From NCBI GenBank assembly GCA_946122785.1, contig CAMGYJ010000004.1:58226679-58290678 (forward strand): a stretch of 64,000 nt of DNA, given 5' to 3'. Of this stretch, positions 1 to 10,033 are shown in pieces. The stretch is from Linum tenue. Its lineage: Eukaryota > Streptophyta > Magnoliopsida > Malpighiales > Linaceae. Under the pieces are notes generated by a model. That model searched no databases. It saw only the letters and a program-made list of their open reading frames with translations, and was not told where the DNA came from. Both the position numbers and the translations under genes were made by a program. The first letter of the stretch is position 1. Each line of letters starts with the position of its first letter.

Positions 1-220
1 TTCAATTAATTTGAATAATAATCACATTGCACCATATGGCAAAGTGATAAATTTTGGGGATTACGTAAATAACTTACTCTAGCAAAAATATTAGTGGACG
101 GCTATTTGCCGCCGACACGACTATTATTTGTCACCAACTAAAAAAATTCAAAATTTGCTACTAAAAGTCTATAAATCCAAGTTTGCAACAAATCAAATCA
201 CATTCCACACAAAACATCAT
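1..220. other. AT-rich flank with CACTA-like terminal-type sequence
   Basis: No gene is seen. Around 92-150 a short GC-richer stretch reads like the subterminal repeats of plant CACTA (En/Spm) elements, with alternating motifs of the kind ggctatttgccgcc and tatttgtcaccaac. No CACTA terminus or 3-bp duplication is visible, so this is at most a remnant. The assignment is an inference from sequence style only. Confidence 0.3.
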
Positions 221-1159
221 TAGGGATGACAATTATAGTCGTAACCGCGGGTATCCGACCCTACCCAACCCGGTTAACGAGGGAAATTCCCGCATTGACC
301 GGGTATGGGGCGGATACGGGTAATACCCACAAAGAAGTTCGTGGGGATGGGGCGGGCATGGATTTGAGTGCCCCCGCCCCATACCCATATACTCCTCGCC
401 ATTACTTATTTCGTATAACGTATTCCCCAATAAAGCTGAAGGATTATTGTAATTGTAAAACAAATAAGTACTAATTTCCTATAAGCCACCCTAATTTCCT
501 TATGCGTCTCTAACTCTAGCCCTAGCTATTCTCTTCAAGTCTTCAGCCGTCAAGTTTCCCCTCCCTTCACTCGACAAGACAACGCTTAAAACTCCTCTCT
601 CACGTCCTTATTCGCCGACGCTCCTACCCTCTTCAATAGCATCTCCACCAGAACACCACCCCTCCTTGACCCTTTGTTCCCTTCCTTCAGTTCGTCGGTT
701 CTTTTGCTCATCGTCCGTTCAGCAGTATAGTAGTGGTAATAACATTCGGCTCATACGTCTTTCCTTCATGTGTGGATTTTTATAGTTTAGTAGGTGTTTT
801 GTAGATGAATAATCTGGTGTTGGATTATTTATTGGTACTTTGTTTATGGAACTTCGTAGGAATTGGATGATCTAAATATCTAATTAAGATTATCGGCGGT
901 TCTTTATTAGGTTCATAATTGATTAGGTTTGATGTTTCAACTTAGTAGTTATATGTTTTGTTGAATTCAAGTGTGTTAATTTAGTTATAATCATAATCAG
1001 ATGTACGGGGCGGGGATTACCCTCGGGTATTCGAAATCCGCGGGGATGGGGATGCAAAATCTCCCCCGCATGGGGATGGGGAGGGTATGGATTTGATAAA
1101 TGAAAATGGGTATGAGTGGGTTTAGTACAATCCACCCCAAACCCAACCTATTGCCATCC
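221..1159. mobile_element. hAT-like non-autonomous element
   Basis: The left end begins TAGGGATGACAAT, and the right end reads ATTGCCATCC, its near inverse with the last three bases apparently lost. The flanking 8-mers AACATCAT and AACGTAAT match at six of eight positions, suggesting a decayed hAT-type 8-bp target duplication. GC-rich arms (about 235-400 and 1005-1155) full of GGGGATGGGG-type motifs face each other around an AT-rich core. There is no transposase ORF, and the short ORFs in the arms are by-products of the GC-rich repeats. It has the same tip architecture as the elements at 33006 and 45915. Confidence 0.5.
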
Positions 1160-1824
1160 AAACGTAATCCTCCGAATCAACTACTCGCCGCCGGCCACCA
1201 CACCCACGTAGCTGGTCATTGGAATCTCGCAGCAGCCTCGTCCCGGCTGAGCACGAGATTCACTAAAATAGGTAAGGTTCCATATTTTTTCAATTTTTGA
1301 CCTTTTTCAGTTTTCGAGAAATCAAGGCGGCTGAAAGAAAGCGGCGGTGGCGCCTCGTCGGGACGAAAGAATCCTTCGACCCGACCTTGTCGCCGTCGCT
1401 GCTTTCTTTCGGCCTAGTCTGGTAGCGACCGCCGGAAAAATCCATTACGGGGCCAACGAAGTTGAGCTGAAAGGATTTCTCGGCTCCGACGAGAATGAGT
1501 CGCATCGCCCTGACCTGGTCTCACCCTCCTGGAATATGTATTCCAGCGTGAGCGAGGCTAGGACGGTGGGTTTCGCCGGCCACGATGAGGCCGAGCTCCT
1601 TCTACTCGACCTCGTCCTAGCCGGTGGAATCCTTCGGCCCAGCCTAGTCCCGGCTACCAAATTTATTGGCTCGATTTAATTTAAATTAATTATTATGTTG
1701 TTAATTTTGTTATTTAATTTTATTATTAGGTCCCTCCAGTCGGGCGTGGACGAGGACCATCCTATACGGCTTCATCACGTCCGGTTATGTATAGGAACCG
1801 TGGTGGGCGGTTCGTAACACCTGC
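1160..1824. other. GC-rich block, no recognised gene
   Basis: Between about 1320 and 1665 the sequence is much richer in GC than its surroundings. It carries degenerate repeated phrases around aatccttcg-cccgacct and ctagtc-gg-agcgac. Short overlapping ORFs exist on both strands, but none shows a recognisable domain and they look like effects of base composition. The block lies between a hAT-like element and a MULE transposase fragment, so an internal piece of a decayed transposon is the simplest reading. Function is unknown. Confidence 0.3.
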
Positions 1825-2103
1825 TCAGGAGGAGTCGAGTGCTCTCTGACCGTGGGAGCTTGTTGGTGAGTGCTCTCTGACCGTAACAATTGCCCTACTC
1901 AGGTTGCGGTTGAGTAACTTGTGCAGTTCATTCATCACTTCCACAAACTGAGCTTCCATGCAGTTGTGATTCTTCACAAAAAAAGTGTCCAACGCTCCAC
2001 CATATACAAGAAAAGTCTTGAACAAATAGTGAGATGACTCAACTCTACTCGTGCTCATGTTATCAAGATAGAACACCTTATTCGTGTAGCACTTTGCCCA
2101 CAC
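1825..2103 (-). pseudogene. MULE/FAR1-type transposase fragment
   Basis: A 92-codon open stretch resembles the C-terminal part of plant Mutator-like transposases. The pattern WAKCYTNKVFYLDN followed by TSRVESSHYLFK corresponds to the family motif in which a trailing helix carries the N-R-V-E-S-x-H sequence. No catalytic Asp residues, zinc finger or upstream transposase sequence is found in any frame, and no terminal repeats could be paired with it. It is a short relic. The last 25 or so codons, after VREHSPTSS, do not resemble the family. The identification rests on pattern recognition and needs a profile search. Confidence 0.55.
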
Positions 2104-2762
2104 TGTCTAATGAGGCAGCCACTGCATCTTTACGTATTCTACCATTTTGATGATTCTTCACAATCTTCATCAGGATTCAAGTCAACTACTGCGATATAGC
2201 AACCAATTGGTTTCGAGCATAAGCTCCGAGTAGACGTTTCTGCATATCAATTCAAAGTATTTTCTCCCCATATATCCTTCAACCTTCCTAAGGAGCTTTT
2301 TTCCTTCACTATGCTCCACCACACCGTGCGAAACAGTCAAACGAAGACACAACACAAGAAACTAGGTGCCTTGAAGAGCAAGCATCCAGCTATATGTTTC
2401 AAAGTGTGGCTTGTGAATATTGGCGTGGGATCTTACAAGATTGCTACTGATCAGCCAATTTATAGAGTACCTTTACTGCAGAAAATTGTTGCTAAATGGA
2501 TGACCATATATATTGTAATATATTTGTACTAAGTGACAACTTTTTGAAGACTCGTTCGAGCAAGTATCAGTATAACTCTAAAGAACCCAGGACTAATATC
2601 AAAGATGTCTCGATAAAAAGCAAGGTTTGAAGTATTCTCAGGGGAACTTAAAAATAAATGAGAATGGGTTTATTCCAACTAGAAAAAGTTGAGCAGAAGA
2701 GGGAATAAGGCATTTTCCATGAGAATCATGATCACGATCAGCAGGAAAACAGTTCATGTTAG
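2104..2762. other. TatD 3' flank, no gene
   Basis: This 0.66 kb lies downstream of the minus-strand TatD stop codon and includes its probable 3' UTR. A 73-codon plus-strand ORF at 2311-2532 has no recognisable features and is judged spurious. Nothing else is seen. Confidence 0.4.
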
Positions 2763-5700
2763 CTAAGAATCCTGATCGCCACCAGCAAGAAGAGACTCTG
2801 CAGCGGAATCCAAGTCCTGCGGAAAGAACATTCTGCCAAGAAGTATATTGGATTACGTATACAGAAAAGAAAGTCTTGGGTTTTTATTTCCCTGGGCTAG
2901 TGAGCAGGGCAAGAATATTCAGGGTCATTGAGAAGGCACATACCTGCAGGTGTTGTGGTAGATGATTCTGCTCATTTCTTCAGTATTAGTGATGCCTTTA
3001 CAGCCTGCCACGACCTCTAAAACTTGCCTGAAAAGAGTAACATCGTATATAAATTATGCAAAACAAACAGCCGAGTATATATATTTATTTTTAAAAGTAA
3101 CATTAGCCGAACACACTCGATGTTAGTGTTGTGGTATATGATCCATGATTGAACCTCTCCCAACAATTCGAGTTATTGGGATCAACTGGTTCTTGACATG
3201 GTATCAGAGCCCTGTGACCGAGAGGTCTTGTGTTCGATTCCAGGTGACCCCCATTTGTTAAGCACATGGTATTCTGGTCTTCATACCTGTGCAAACTTCA
3301 AGCCCTTGTGAGTGGCTTTCGTTTGAGGGGGCGTGTTAGTGTTGTGGTATATGATCCATGATTGAACCTCTCCCAACAATTCGTAGAGACATCCAGATAG
3401 GCTTAACCTCTAGAATTAGGCATTTAGATAAAGCCGAGGGTTCCACTTACCGAACTAAACAAGGTTCATTCCGGCCTTTGACAATGGACCCTGGTTCATA
3501 CTTCTCTTTCTTCTTGGAAGGCCAGGATGATTTTACATGTTTGATTCCTGCATGTGTGTTTTTTATTTCACAATAGGGAGAGTCGGTCTCTATCATCATT
3601 CTGTCAATGGGAATGTCCCTCACAACATCAAGGTTCTCAGTTGTCTTCAAAGAGCAACCATTTACACCTGCAGCGGAAAGCTTGGTGAGAAACTCAGTTA
3701 CCAATAGCAACTGGAAATGTGTACAAAGATGCAAAGTTATCAAAGTTTTATAGGTTTGGAACGGGAACTAAGTTGACAGTTCCTTCCACTTTCAGTGTTG
3801 CCTAGATGAGCAATAATTGAGAAACCACTCTTTGAAGGCTAGAAAAAGTAAAGGCAGTTCTGGATATTCTAGTCTCGTAAAGACAAAACCAAGTAGTTAT
3901 TTCACAAGAAGCCACCTGAATCCAGGGAAATGTACAATGAAAACATCAGTGAACGGAAGAAGAAGCTTGAAAAGTCTGCCAATGAGAGTATTTCACCTAT
4001 ATACATATTTCTGAATGCAAGAAGTTTATCACGATCTTCTGTGCTGCCAGTAAAGGAATGCGTTACGCCACCGGTGAACCTGAAAATTACATGAAGTATG
4101 TCACCTGCGCCAAGACCTTAAAAACACAAACCTAGAATACAAAGACAATTACCAGATAAACTAGAAATGAGCTAAATTAGTTTAAGCTAAACCAGTGGCT
4201 CAACATTATCAATCAAGAAGTGAATTCGCATAAATTTTATTGCACTCAAGGAAAATGGAGCCGTGGCTCACAACCACCTCAATTAAGTGGTGCAGGAAAA
4301 GTCAGTAGCAAGTACCATTCAAGCCATGCAGTAGTATTTGGTAACGAACCTGTCCTTGTAACGATCCATGATCTCACAAAAGTCCTCGCCAGCTGCACGC
4401 ATATGGAGGAACATAGGCAGCTTTGTGGCATGTGCTAATTCAAACTGCTTCTCAAAATACCTAAGTTATCAATGCATGCACTCTCTAATCACAATGGTTA
4501 GGTAAGGCATGAAAGCGCATAGAATGGCTTCTCCAAAAGAACTTACTTCTTTTGAATCTCAGCAGGGCAAAAGTGGAGCCTGTCATAGTCCAGTCCACAC
4601 TCACCAACTGCCACAACCTTCGGTGTTGAAAATTCAACGGAAAATGTGGTCATGAAAGAGTTGTAGCTACTAAACTAACACTCACAAATAACGTGCAAGC
4701 ATTCTGCACAATGAGGATACAGTTCCGACCTCGGAATGTATATCAGCATGTAAGATATCTGACACTGCAACTAGTACAGTTGACAGTGTGCGTGCCAGAG
4801 ATGAGACGAGAACAAGGCTGCACAGGATTTTGAACATACAGCTAAGATGTTTGTGCATGTCTACATGCATATGCATATAAGTACATAACTCATAACATCA
4901 GCAATATGGTATTGAGAAGCCATCCGCCCCAATCATCTCAATTATCAAAACAGAAACCAATCATTTAATGTCAGATTACATATATTTAAGACCATCTTCA
5001 TCGTTAAAGCAAAAAAGTATCGTGGATGTACAAAATTTTATGACACCGCACCATGACTGTGTGATTGTAGATGAGACTAGAAAATGATACCTTTCCTTTC
5101 TGAATTCCTTCTTTGGCCAACGACAACAGAGCTTGGAAATGGTTCTCCGGATCCCCACTTTCTTCAAATTCCTGAATAAATCCGAGAGAATGGGTGAGGG
5201 GGAACATGAAGGAAAAAAGGGAAAGTAAACTTCTACAGGAAAGGAAATCCAGTGACTTGAAATGAACCTTGCATCTAGTAGGGTGCACACCAACAGTACA
5301 GAAAAGCCTTCCTGTGAAATGGTAATAGAAATCAAAGTGCTGAAAGCAATTCTCCAACAAGCTTCCACAAAATAAGAAGAGACAAACCATCTGTCTCGGC
5401 AATTGCCAGAGCTTCCCTCGACTCCTCCAGAGACCCACCAGTGACCTGTGACCAAAAATCATATTACCACAGTGAGAAACCGCTCGCCTCAAAGAAGACT
5501 ATAAGTTAGCACCCCTGAAAGCTTTAAGCATTTCACACTAACTGAAAAAGACTCTTCTTTTTTCTTTTCATGATGCCAATCTTAGTTATGCAGTCTTTGA
5601 CTAGCACAAGACCAACAGAAGCAGGGACAACATACAACAGCCAAATCCAGAAGAAACAGTAGGAAACAAAAACCCTCCCACTTTCAAAGGAGAGACATTT

Positions 5701-6162
5701 GATAGCAAACATATTGGGAGATGGTTATACAGAACAATTGGAATCCAAGGAGAAAACCGCCATTCCATATAAGCGAGCTGAAAGCAGCTAGAGAAGGCTG
5801 GTCTCAGAAGGAAACTTACAATGATGCGTTCCACACCTGCGTTCCAAGCCCGAGTCAGGACAGCAGGTATGTCAGCTACATGGTGCTGCTTGCCATTATA
5901 GATTCCTTTGAACATGCCATCTAACAAAACAAAAAATTTAAACATCACTCATTTCCTGAACTGAATAAAGAATGAAATCACAGCTTGACATGCTCAGCAG
6001 TTGCTTGATGAAATGACTGACCGACCTGTGAAGTTTACCGCAATATCTGTTCCAGAAAAGAATGGAAGGAAGAGATCGTCAGTTAGGCGTTCCCGTAGTT
6101 TAGAATTTGAATCAATGGTTGGAATTACAGTAGGACTTGCCTATCATTCGTACAGCCGCCAT
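2763..6162 (-). CDS. TatD-family metal-dependent DNase (TATDN1-like)
   Basis: Predicted 320-aa hydrolase of the TatD superfamily; TATDN1 orthologues are metal-dependent 3'-5' deoxyribonucleases linked to DNA repair and apoptotic DNA breakdown. The twelve coding exons, 5' to 3' on the minus strand, are 6162-6141, 6046-6026, 5920-5820, 5445-5388, 5311-5268, 5171-5091, 4617-4547, 4460-4350, 4079-3997, 3667-3451, 3027-2944 and 2832-2763. They sum to 963 nt with every junction in frame. Visible family motifs in order are DIAVNFTDGMFKG at the N-terminus, VGVHPTRC, the metal-ligand Glu in GECGLDYDR, the His in MFLHMRAA, the His in VTHSFTGS and the Asp in ETDSPYC. As in animal TATDN1, the first metal site reads D-I-x-x-N rather than the bacterial D-x-H-x-H. 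Length matches the family (about 300-320 aa). Intron 1 is GC-AG, intron 10 contains a TRIM element, and a transposon begins 87 bp upstream of the ATG. Confidence 0.93.
3121..3383 (+). mobile_element. TRIM (miniature LTR retrotransposon) in TatD intron 10
   Basis: A 78-bp left terminal repeat (3121-3198, TGTTAG...TTGACA) is followed directly by TGGTATCAGAGC (3199-3210). That is the classic primer-binding site complementary to initiator-methionine tRNA. A purine tract TTTGAGGGGG (3322-3331) precedes a second copy of the repeat at 3334-3383, identical over its 50 bp but lacking the last 28 bp. There is no coding capacity, and the whole element is about 0.26 kb. It lies in sense orientation on the plus strand, antisense to TatD, inside the intron between exons 10 and 11. 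Confidence 0.8.
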
Positions 6163-6573
6163 CGCAACGGCGGAATTGCAGAGAGACGGAAAAGAGGGCT
6201 TCCCAGCAGTGGGCAACGGGAGCGGATGCGTCTTGTCAAAGTGGTAGAATAGGGGTGGGCATCGGTCGATTCGGTCCAAGACCGGACCAAACTATTCTCG
6301 GACTAGACCAAAAAAATTTCTAAATCAAGGACCAAAGTCGAATCGTTATTACTTCGATTCGGTTTGGATCAAATCATATATGGCTCGATTAGGTCTGGAC
6401 CATCCCATTGGACCGACTAATCTTTCATTCGAATAAAATCACTCTTAAAGGACAACACAAGAATTAAAAACATGTAACTATACGAAAAGAAGTAATCAAA
6501 TTATCCCAATTTAAATACTCAACAATTCTTAAAAATCACATGTTCCAAAATATTAGGCAAAAAAGCTAAACGA

Positions 6574-6931
6574 CTCGGGGTTGTTTGGAAGTTGCGATTG
6601 TTAAATAGATGTATTGTTGAGAATGCATGTATAATATTATACATGTATTGTCGAATTTGATGCATTGTAGAATACAACGTTTGGTATGTGTGATTGTGTA
6701 TGTCGCATTAGCTAAAAGCTGAGACAAAACAATCTCAACTCAACTATCTCAACAATCACAACTAAAAGTTGAGATATAACAATCACTCAAAATGAGTGAT
6801 AGTTTCTGTCACATCACAGAAACAATACATGTATTGTTTCTGCTAAAAAAACAAAAAAACAATGCATTGTAAACAATACATGCATAATGACAATCTCAAC
6901 AAAACAATCGCAACTTCCAAACGACCCCGAG
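6574..6931. mobile_element. MITE with near-perfect terminal inverted repeats
   Basis: The termini CTCGGGGTTGTTTGGAAG and, inverted, CTCGGGGTCGTTTGGAAG differ at one position. The match continues into TTGCGATTGTT for roughly 29 bp in all. About 358 bp long, AT-rich inside, with further internal inverted repeats around aaacaatacatg. I could not find a convincing target duplication, so the superfamily is unresolved. It is nested inside the 6250-8299 element. Confidence 0.65.
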
Positions 6932-7109
6932 AACTACTTAACTAACTAAAAGACAAAAGTTTTTTTCTTCAATCTCAAAGGTAGTCTAACTAATTATCTC
7001 TCCAATCTTCCATTTTCATTTTCAGAGTGCACGTTGGACCGCCCAATCTCCAGAATTTCCAATGTTCATTAGAAAGCCTCTCTTCTGCCATATGAGCACA
7101 TTATATAAG

Positions 7110-7781
7110 TAGGGCTGGAAGTTTGGTACCAGTATTTGGGATATACTGAATACCGTACCGAATTTGTCTATATTTGGTATTACCGAATACACTTATTATT
7201 TCTTGGGATTGGGATTGAATTTCAATTGTTATTCGGTATTAGGGATTACGGGATTGGGATTGGTATATACTGAAATACCGATCAATACCGAAATATAAGC
7301 TAGTGTGTATTTTATCCTCTCAACTAAACTCTCTCATTCACTACTACACGACCCTCAACCACCAAGAGTGTCATTTAATTATACATATATCATTCCATCA
7401 CTATTAATAGTCGTCTCCCAACCTCCAATTCATCAAATTAACGATTACCAATGATAAAAACTTGAGATGTCTCCTCTCCTATATTCTCCTTAATAATATC
7501 CTAATTCAAGACTCTTTGCTTAGTATTTTCCCCCTAAATTAAACAATAAAATCTAATTTATATATTTAATTATTAATTGAAAAGGTAATTAATTTTGTAT
7601 TCGATAATACCGATTGGGATACCGAAGTACCGATTGGGATACCAAAATATTTATGGATTGGGATTGGGATACCGAAATTATTTAGGGATTGGGATTGGGA
7701 TTGACTTTAGGGCGTAATTCGGTATTCGGGATTTCGGTATTTGGTATTGGGATACCGATACCGTACCGATTTCCACCCCTA
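7110..7781 (+). mobile_element. hAT-like element, GGTACC-tip family, copy 1
   Basis: It begins TAGGGCTGGAAGTTTGG and ends GATTTCCACCCCTA. The flanks TATATAAG (7102-7109) and GATATAAG (7782-7789) agree at seven of eight bases. Subterminal arms are built from repeats of tatttgggat, ataccga and gattgggat. The same family recurs at 34548-35340 and 35376-36052. It has no coding capacity and is inserted inside the 6250-8299 element. Confidence 0.75.
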
Positions 7782-8433
7782 GATATAAGGCATTAGAAAG
7801 GAGTTTAATAAAGAGACACTTACTCCAAGAACTAGTGCAATAAAACAAATGGTTCTTAACCTTGCTAATTTGCAGTGGTGTTGTCAGACTTGGCAGAAGC
7901 CTCTGTGGTGTCATTTATTCGCATATTCTCACAGTGTGTAGGTAAAGTAAGCAACTTTTTGATCGAAGCAACGCGGATGAGAGCTCTGATTTGAAAGTAG
8001 GACTATATGAGCGGGAGCGGCGAGTCAAAGTCAGGGAAAGTCAATCATATTTATAGGTAGTTAAGCCATAAGTGTTGTGTCTTCTCAGAGCCTAATAAAA
8101 TAGGCAATTAATTTAATTGCGATTCGATCCGGTCATTTGCTTGATTTTACGGTTTTGGTCTGGACCGAACCAAAACCAAAAATGTCCCAAATTTAGGAAC
8201 CAAAGTCAAATCAAAAGATAAACAGTTTGATCCGATTCGGTGTGAGAGTCGATTGGGTTTGATTCATTCATATGTGAATTGAATCGTTGCCCACCTCTAG
8301 GGCAGAATTCAGAATTGTATAAATTAGGAAGTAGGCCAAATTGCTCATTTAAAAAATTAAAAGATGGTTTAATGTGAAATTATAACGGGTTAATTTAATA
8401 TAGTTATCTCGTTTTGAGATAATTAGGCAAGAT

Positions 8434-8879
8434 CAAAGTTGTCAACTCGCGGGTTGACCCGGATCCGGTCGAGCTAGTTGGTCAAGGGTTAATGGGTCAC
8501 CCATTTTAGACCGAAAATATGAAAAGAGTCATTATATTGTACTTATCCTAATAAATTATATCAAATCTCATCTAACATATGAGTAATAACATATATTATT
8601 ACACCAAAGTAACATGTCATACTTAGATCCAACGTATAGTGAAAATTCACACACACTTATATAACATCAATATTCAAATGTTCAACTAAGGATTCCAAAG
8701 ATTGAGTTAAGCGAAAAGAAAATTCGGAAAATAGGCGCATTTCGCAAACCAAAGAAAAAAATGACACAATTTGACCTCCAACCCGATACCTTGTAGCGGT
8801 CGACCCGGCGGGTGCGTGCGGCTCGTTTTTCTCATCGGGTCAAGGTCAAAGTGAGTTGACCCGCGGGTTGACAACCTTG
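8434..8879. mobile_element. hAT-like palindromic element, CAAGGTTG family, copy 1
   Basis: The ends CAAAGTTGTCAACTCGCGGG and, inverted, CAAGGTTGTCAACCCGCGGG form a long terminal inverted repeat. The flanks GGCAAGAT (8426-8433) and GACAAGAT (8880-8887) match at seven of eight positions. A second copy of the family at 41703-42156 has perfect ends and a perfect 8-bp duplication. Non-coding, 446 bp. Confidence 0.78.
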
Positions 8880-9039
8880 GACAAGATTTGGATGGACCAA
8901 TTTGGTAAAAGAAATTTTGAATGGATCCAATTTTCTATTTTAGTTAATTACAATTGTCTTAAATGAGGGCAAAGAATATGCATTAACTCATTTTAATTTA
9001 CTCATAACAAAACTAGACAATTAACCAAATTACACACAT

Positions 9040-9720
9040 ACGGGTACTTCACTTTTGATTTTGCACTAAGTTACTTACGTTACGATTTTCAACAGGCGGG
9101 CTTATACCATTATGCTCACAAGCAGAATCTTTTAAATTTTCATTTCTTAACCTAAGACTAATATAGAGGTTTTCCTCGCAATCGAATGTTAATGGGTCTT
9201 TGAAGGAGGTGGTCCCCAATCTCCTAAGCGAATGTTGTCGTGTCCCCTGCATCCTTCTTCTAGAGAAGAGAAAATCAAGATAGAATGCCTCTCCTCTCCT
9301 TTAGAGTCGAGTGGCTTTCGCTCCTCAAAGATGAGAAACGGCTTGCGTCTATCTTATCTATAGGAAGGCCCTGTGAGAGCTTAGGTGAAGGCTCGTATAA
9401 CTTAGTTGTTAGTTGAAAGACTCTGTATGAGATGCTCTTTCTAAAAGCCATAGTCAGGCATAAGGCAATGTGCAATCAACCAGTAGTTGACGCCGGAGAG
9501 GGATTCGTCAAAAGCATGGTTATGAGCTCTACTACGATACTGTCCCAATTCGTTTGGGAGTGAAGAACCACTAAATTCTTCGTTAGATGGAGGAGCATAA
9601 GGGGCAAAGTCAATAACTGAGGCCAGAAGGTACGTGAAAGTAGAAGCCAGTGCAGAGAGAGCGGAGGAGACTGATTGAATAAAAGTCATTTCACGCTAAT
9701 AGGAAGGAATGGGGTTGTCC
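9040..9720. other. Possible organelle-derived DNA, left of the Copia element
   Basis: Base composition and texture (mixed GC, no short tandem repeats, several open but unrelated short ORFs on the minus strand) resemble plant mitochondrial intergenic DNA and differ from the AT-rich surroundings. The minus-strand frames at 9441-9689 and 9275-9475 are open but match no gene I recognise. The interpretation as a nuclear insertion of mitochondrial DNA is an inference without database support. The block is interrupted at its right edge by the Copia retrotransposon. Confidence 0.3.
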
Positions 9721-9902
9721 TGTTGGAGGACTCAGTTGTAAAGAATTAGTAATGTAGGAACTGTATTGTAATGTTTGTTTATTATGATGTTTGTTTGTTT
9801 ATTTTACCGTTGCATATCATGTATATATATGTAAATAAGACTATGTAATTTTTTACCCAATTATCAATAATACAAGTAGACAATTTTCCTCCAAGATCAA
9901 CA
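9721..9902 (+). repeat. 5' LTR of the Copia element
   Basis: Direct terminal repeat of 182 bp starting TGTTGGAGGA and ending GATCAACA (TG...CA boundaries). It contains an AT-rich stretch with tatatatatgtaaata. It differs from the right copy at three clustered positions near 9815-9823. Confidence 0.95.
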
Positions 9903-9914
9903 TGGTATCAGAGC
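9903..9914 (+). other. Primer-binding site (initiator Met-tRNA)
   Basis: TGGTATCAGAGC lies immediately after the left LTR. This is the usual minus-strand primer site of plant Copia elements, complementary to the 3' end of initiator methionine tRNA. Confidence 0.9.
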
Positions 9915-10033
9915 AAATAGAATCTTGTTCTCTCTCTTACTTTCCCCTTTCGTGCTAGGGTTCCATATCCTCGTTTCCATCGCTTCGAAACTTCCGCTTC
10001 CATCTCCTCGATTTCATTCGCGTCTGCTCTCTA

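Larger units (their letters stand above)
6250..8299. mobile_element. hAT-like element hosting nested insertions
   Basis: The left end TAGGGGTGGGCATCGGT pairs with the right end, which read inverted is TAGAGGTGGGCAACGATT. The flanks TGGTAGAA (6242-6249) and GGGCAGAA (8300-8307) match at six of eight positions, as expected for an old hAT insertion. The arms carry many copies of short GGTC/GACC and ATTCGGT motifs. The interior holds a smaller MITE (6574-6931) and a second hAT-like element (7110-7781). No transposase is present. It starts 87 bp upstream of the TatD start codon, so it sits in or next to that gene's promoter. Confidence 0.65.

Noticed and set aside
3121..3383. Cassandra-type TRIM
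   Set aside because: The LTRs contain no 5S rRNA-like promoter sequence; the element is too short and unlike Cassandra.
5004..5492. 162-codon and 159-codon minus-strand ORFs
   Set aside because: They contain real TatD exons (VGVHPTRC and others) read through introns in two frames. The spliced gene model explains both.
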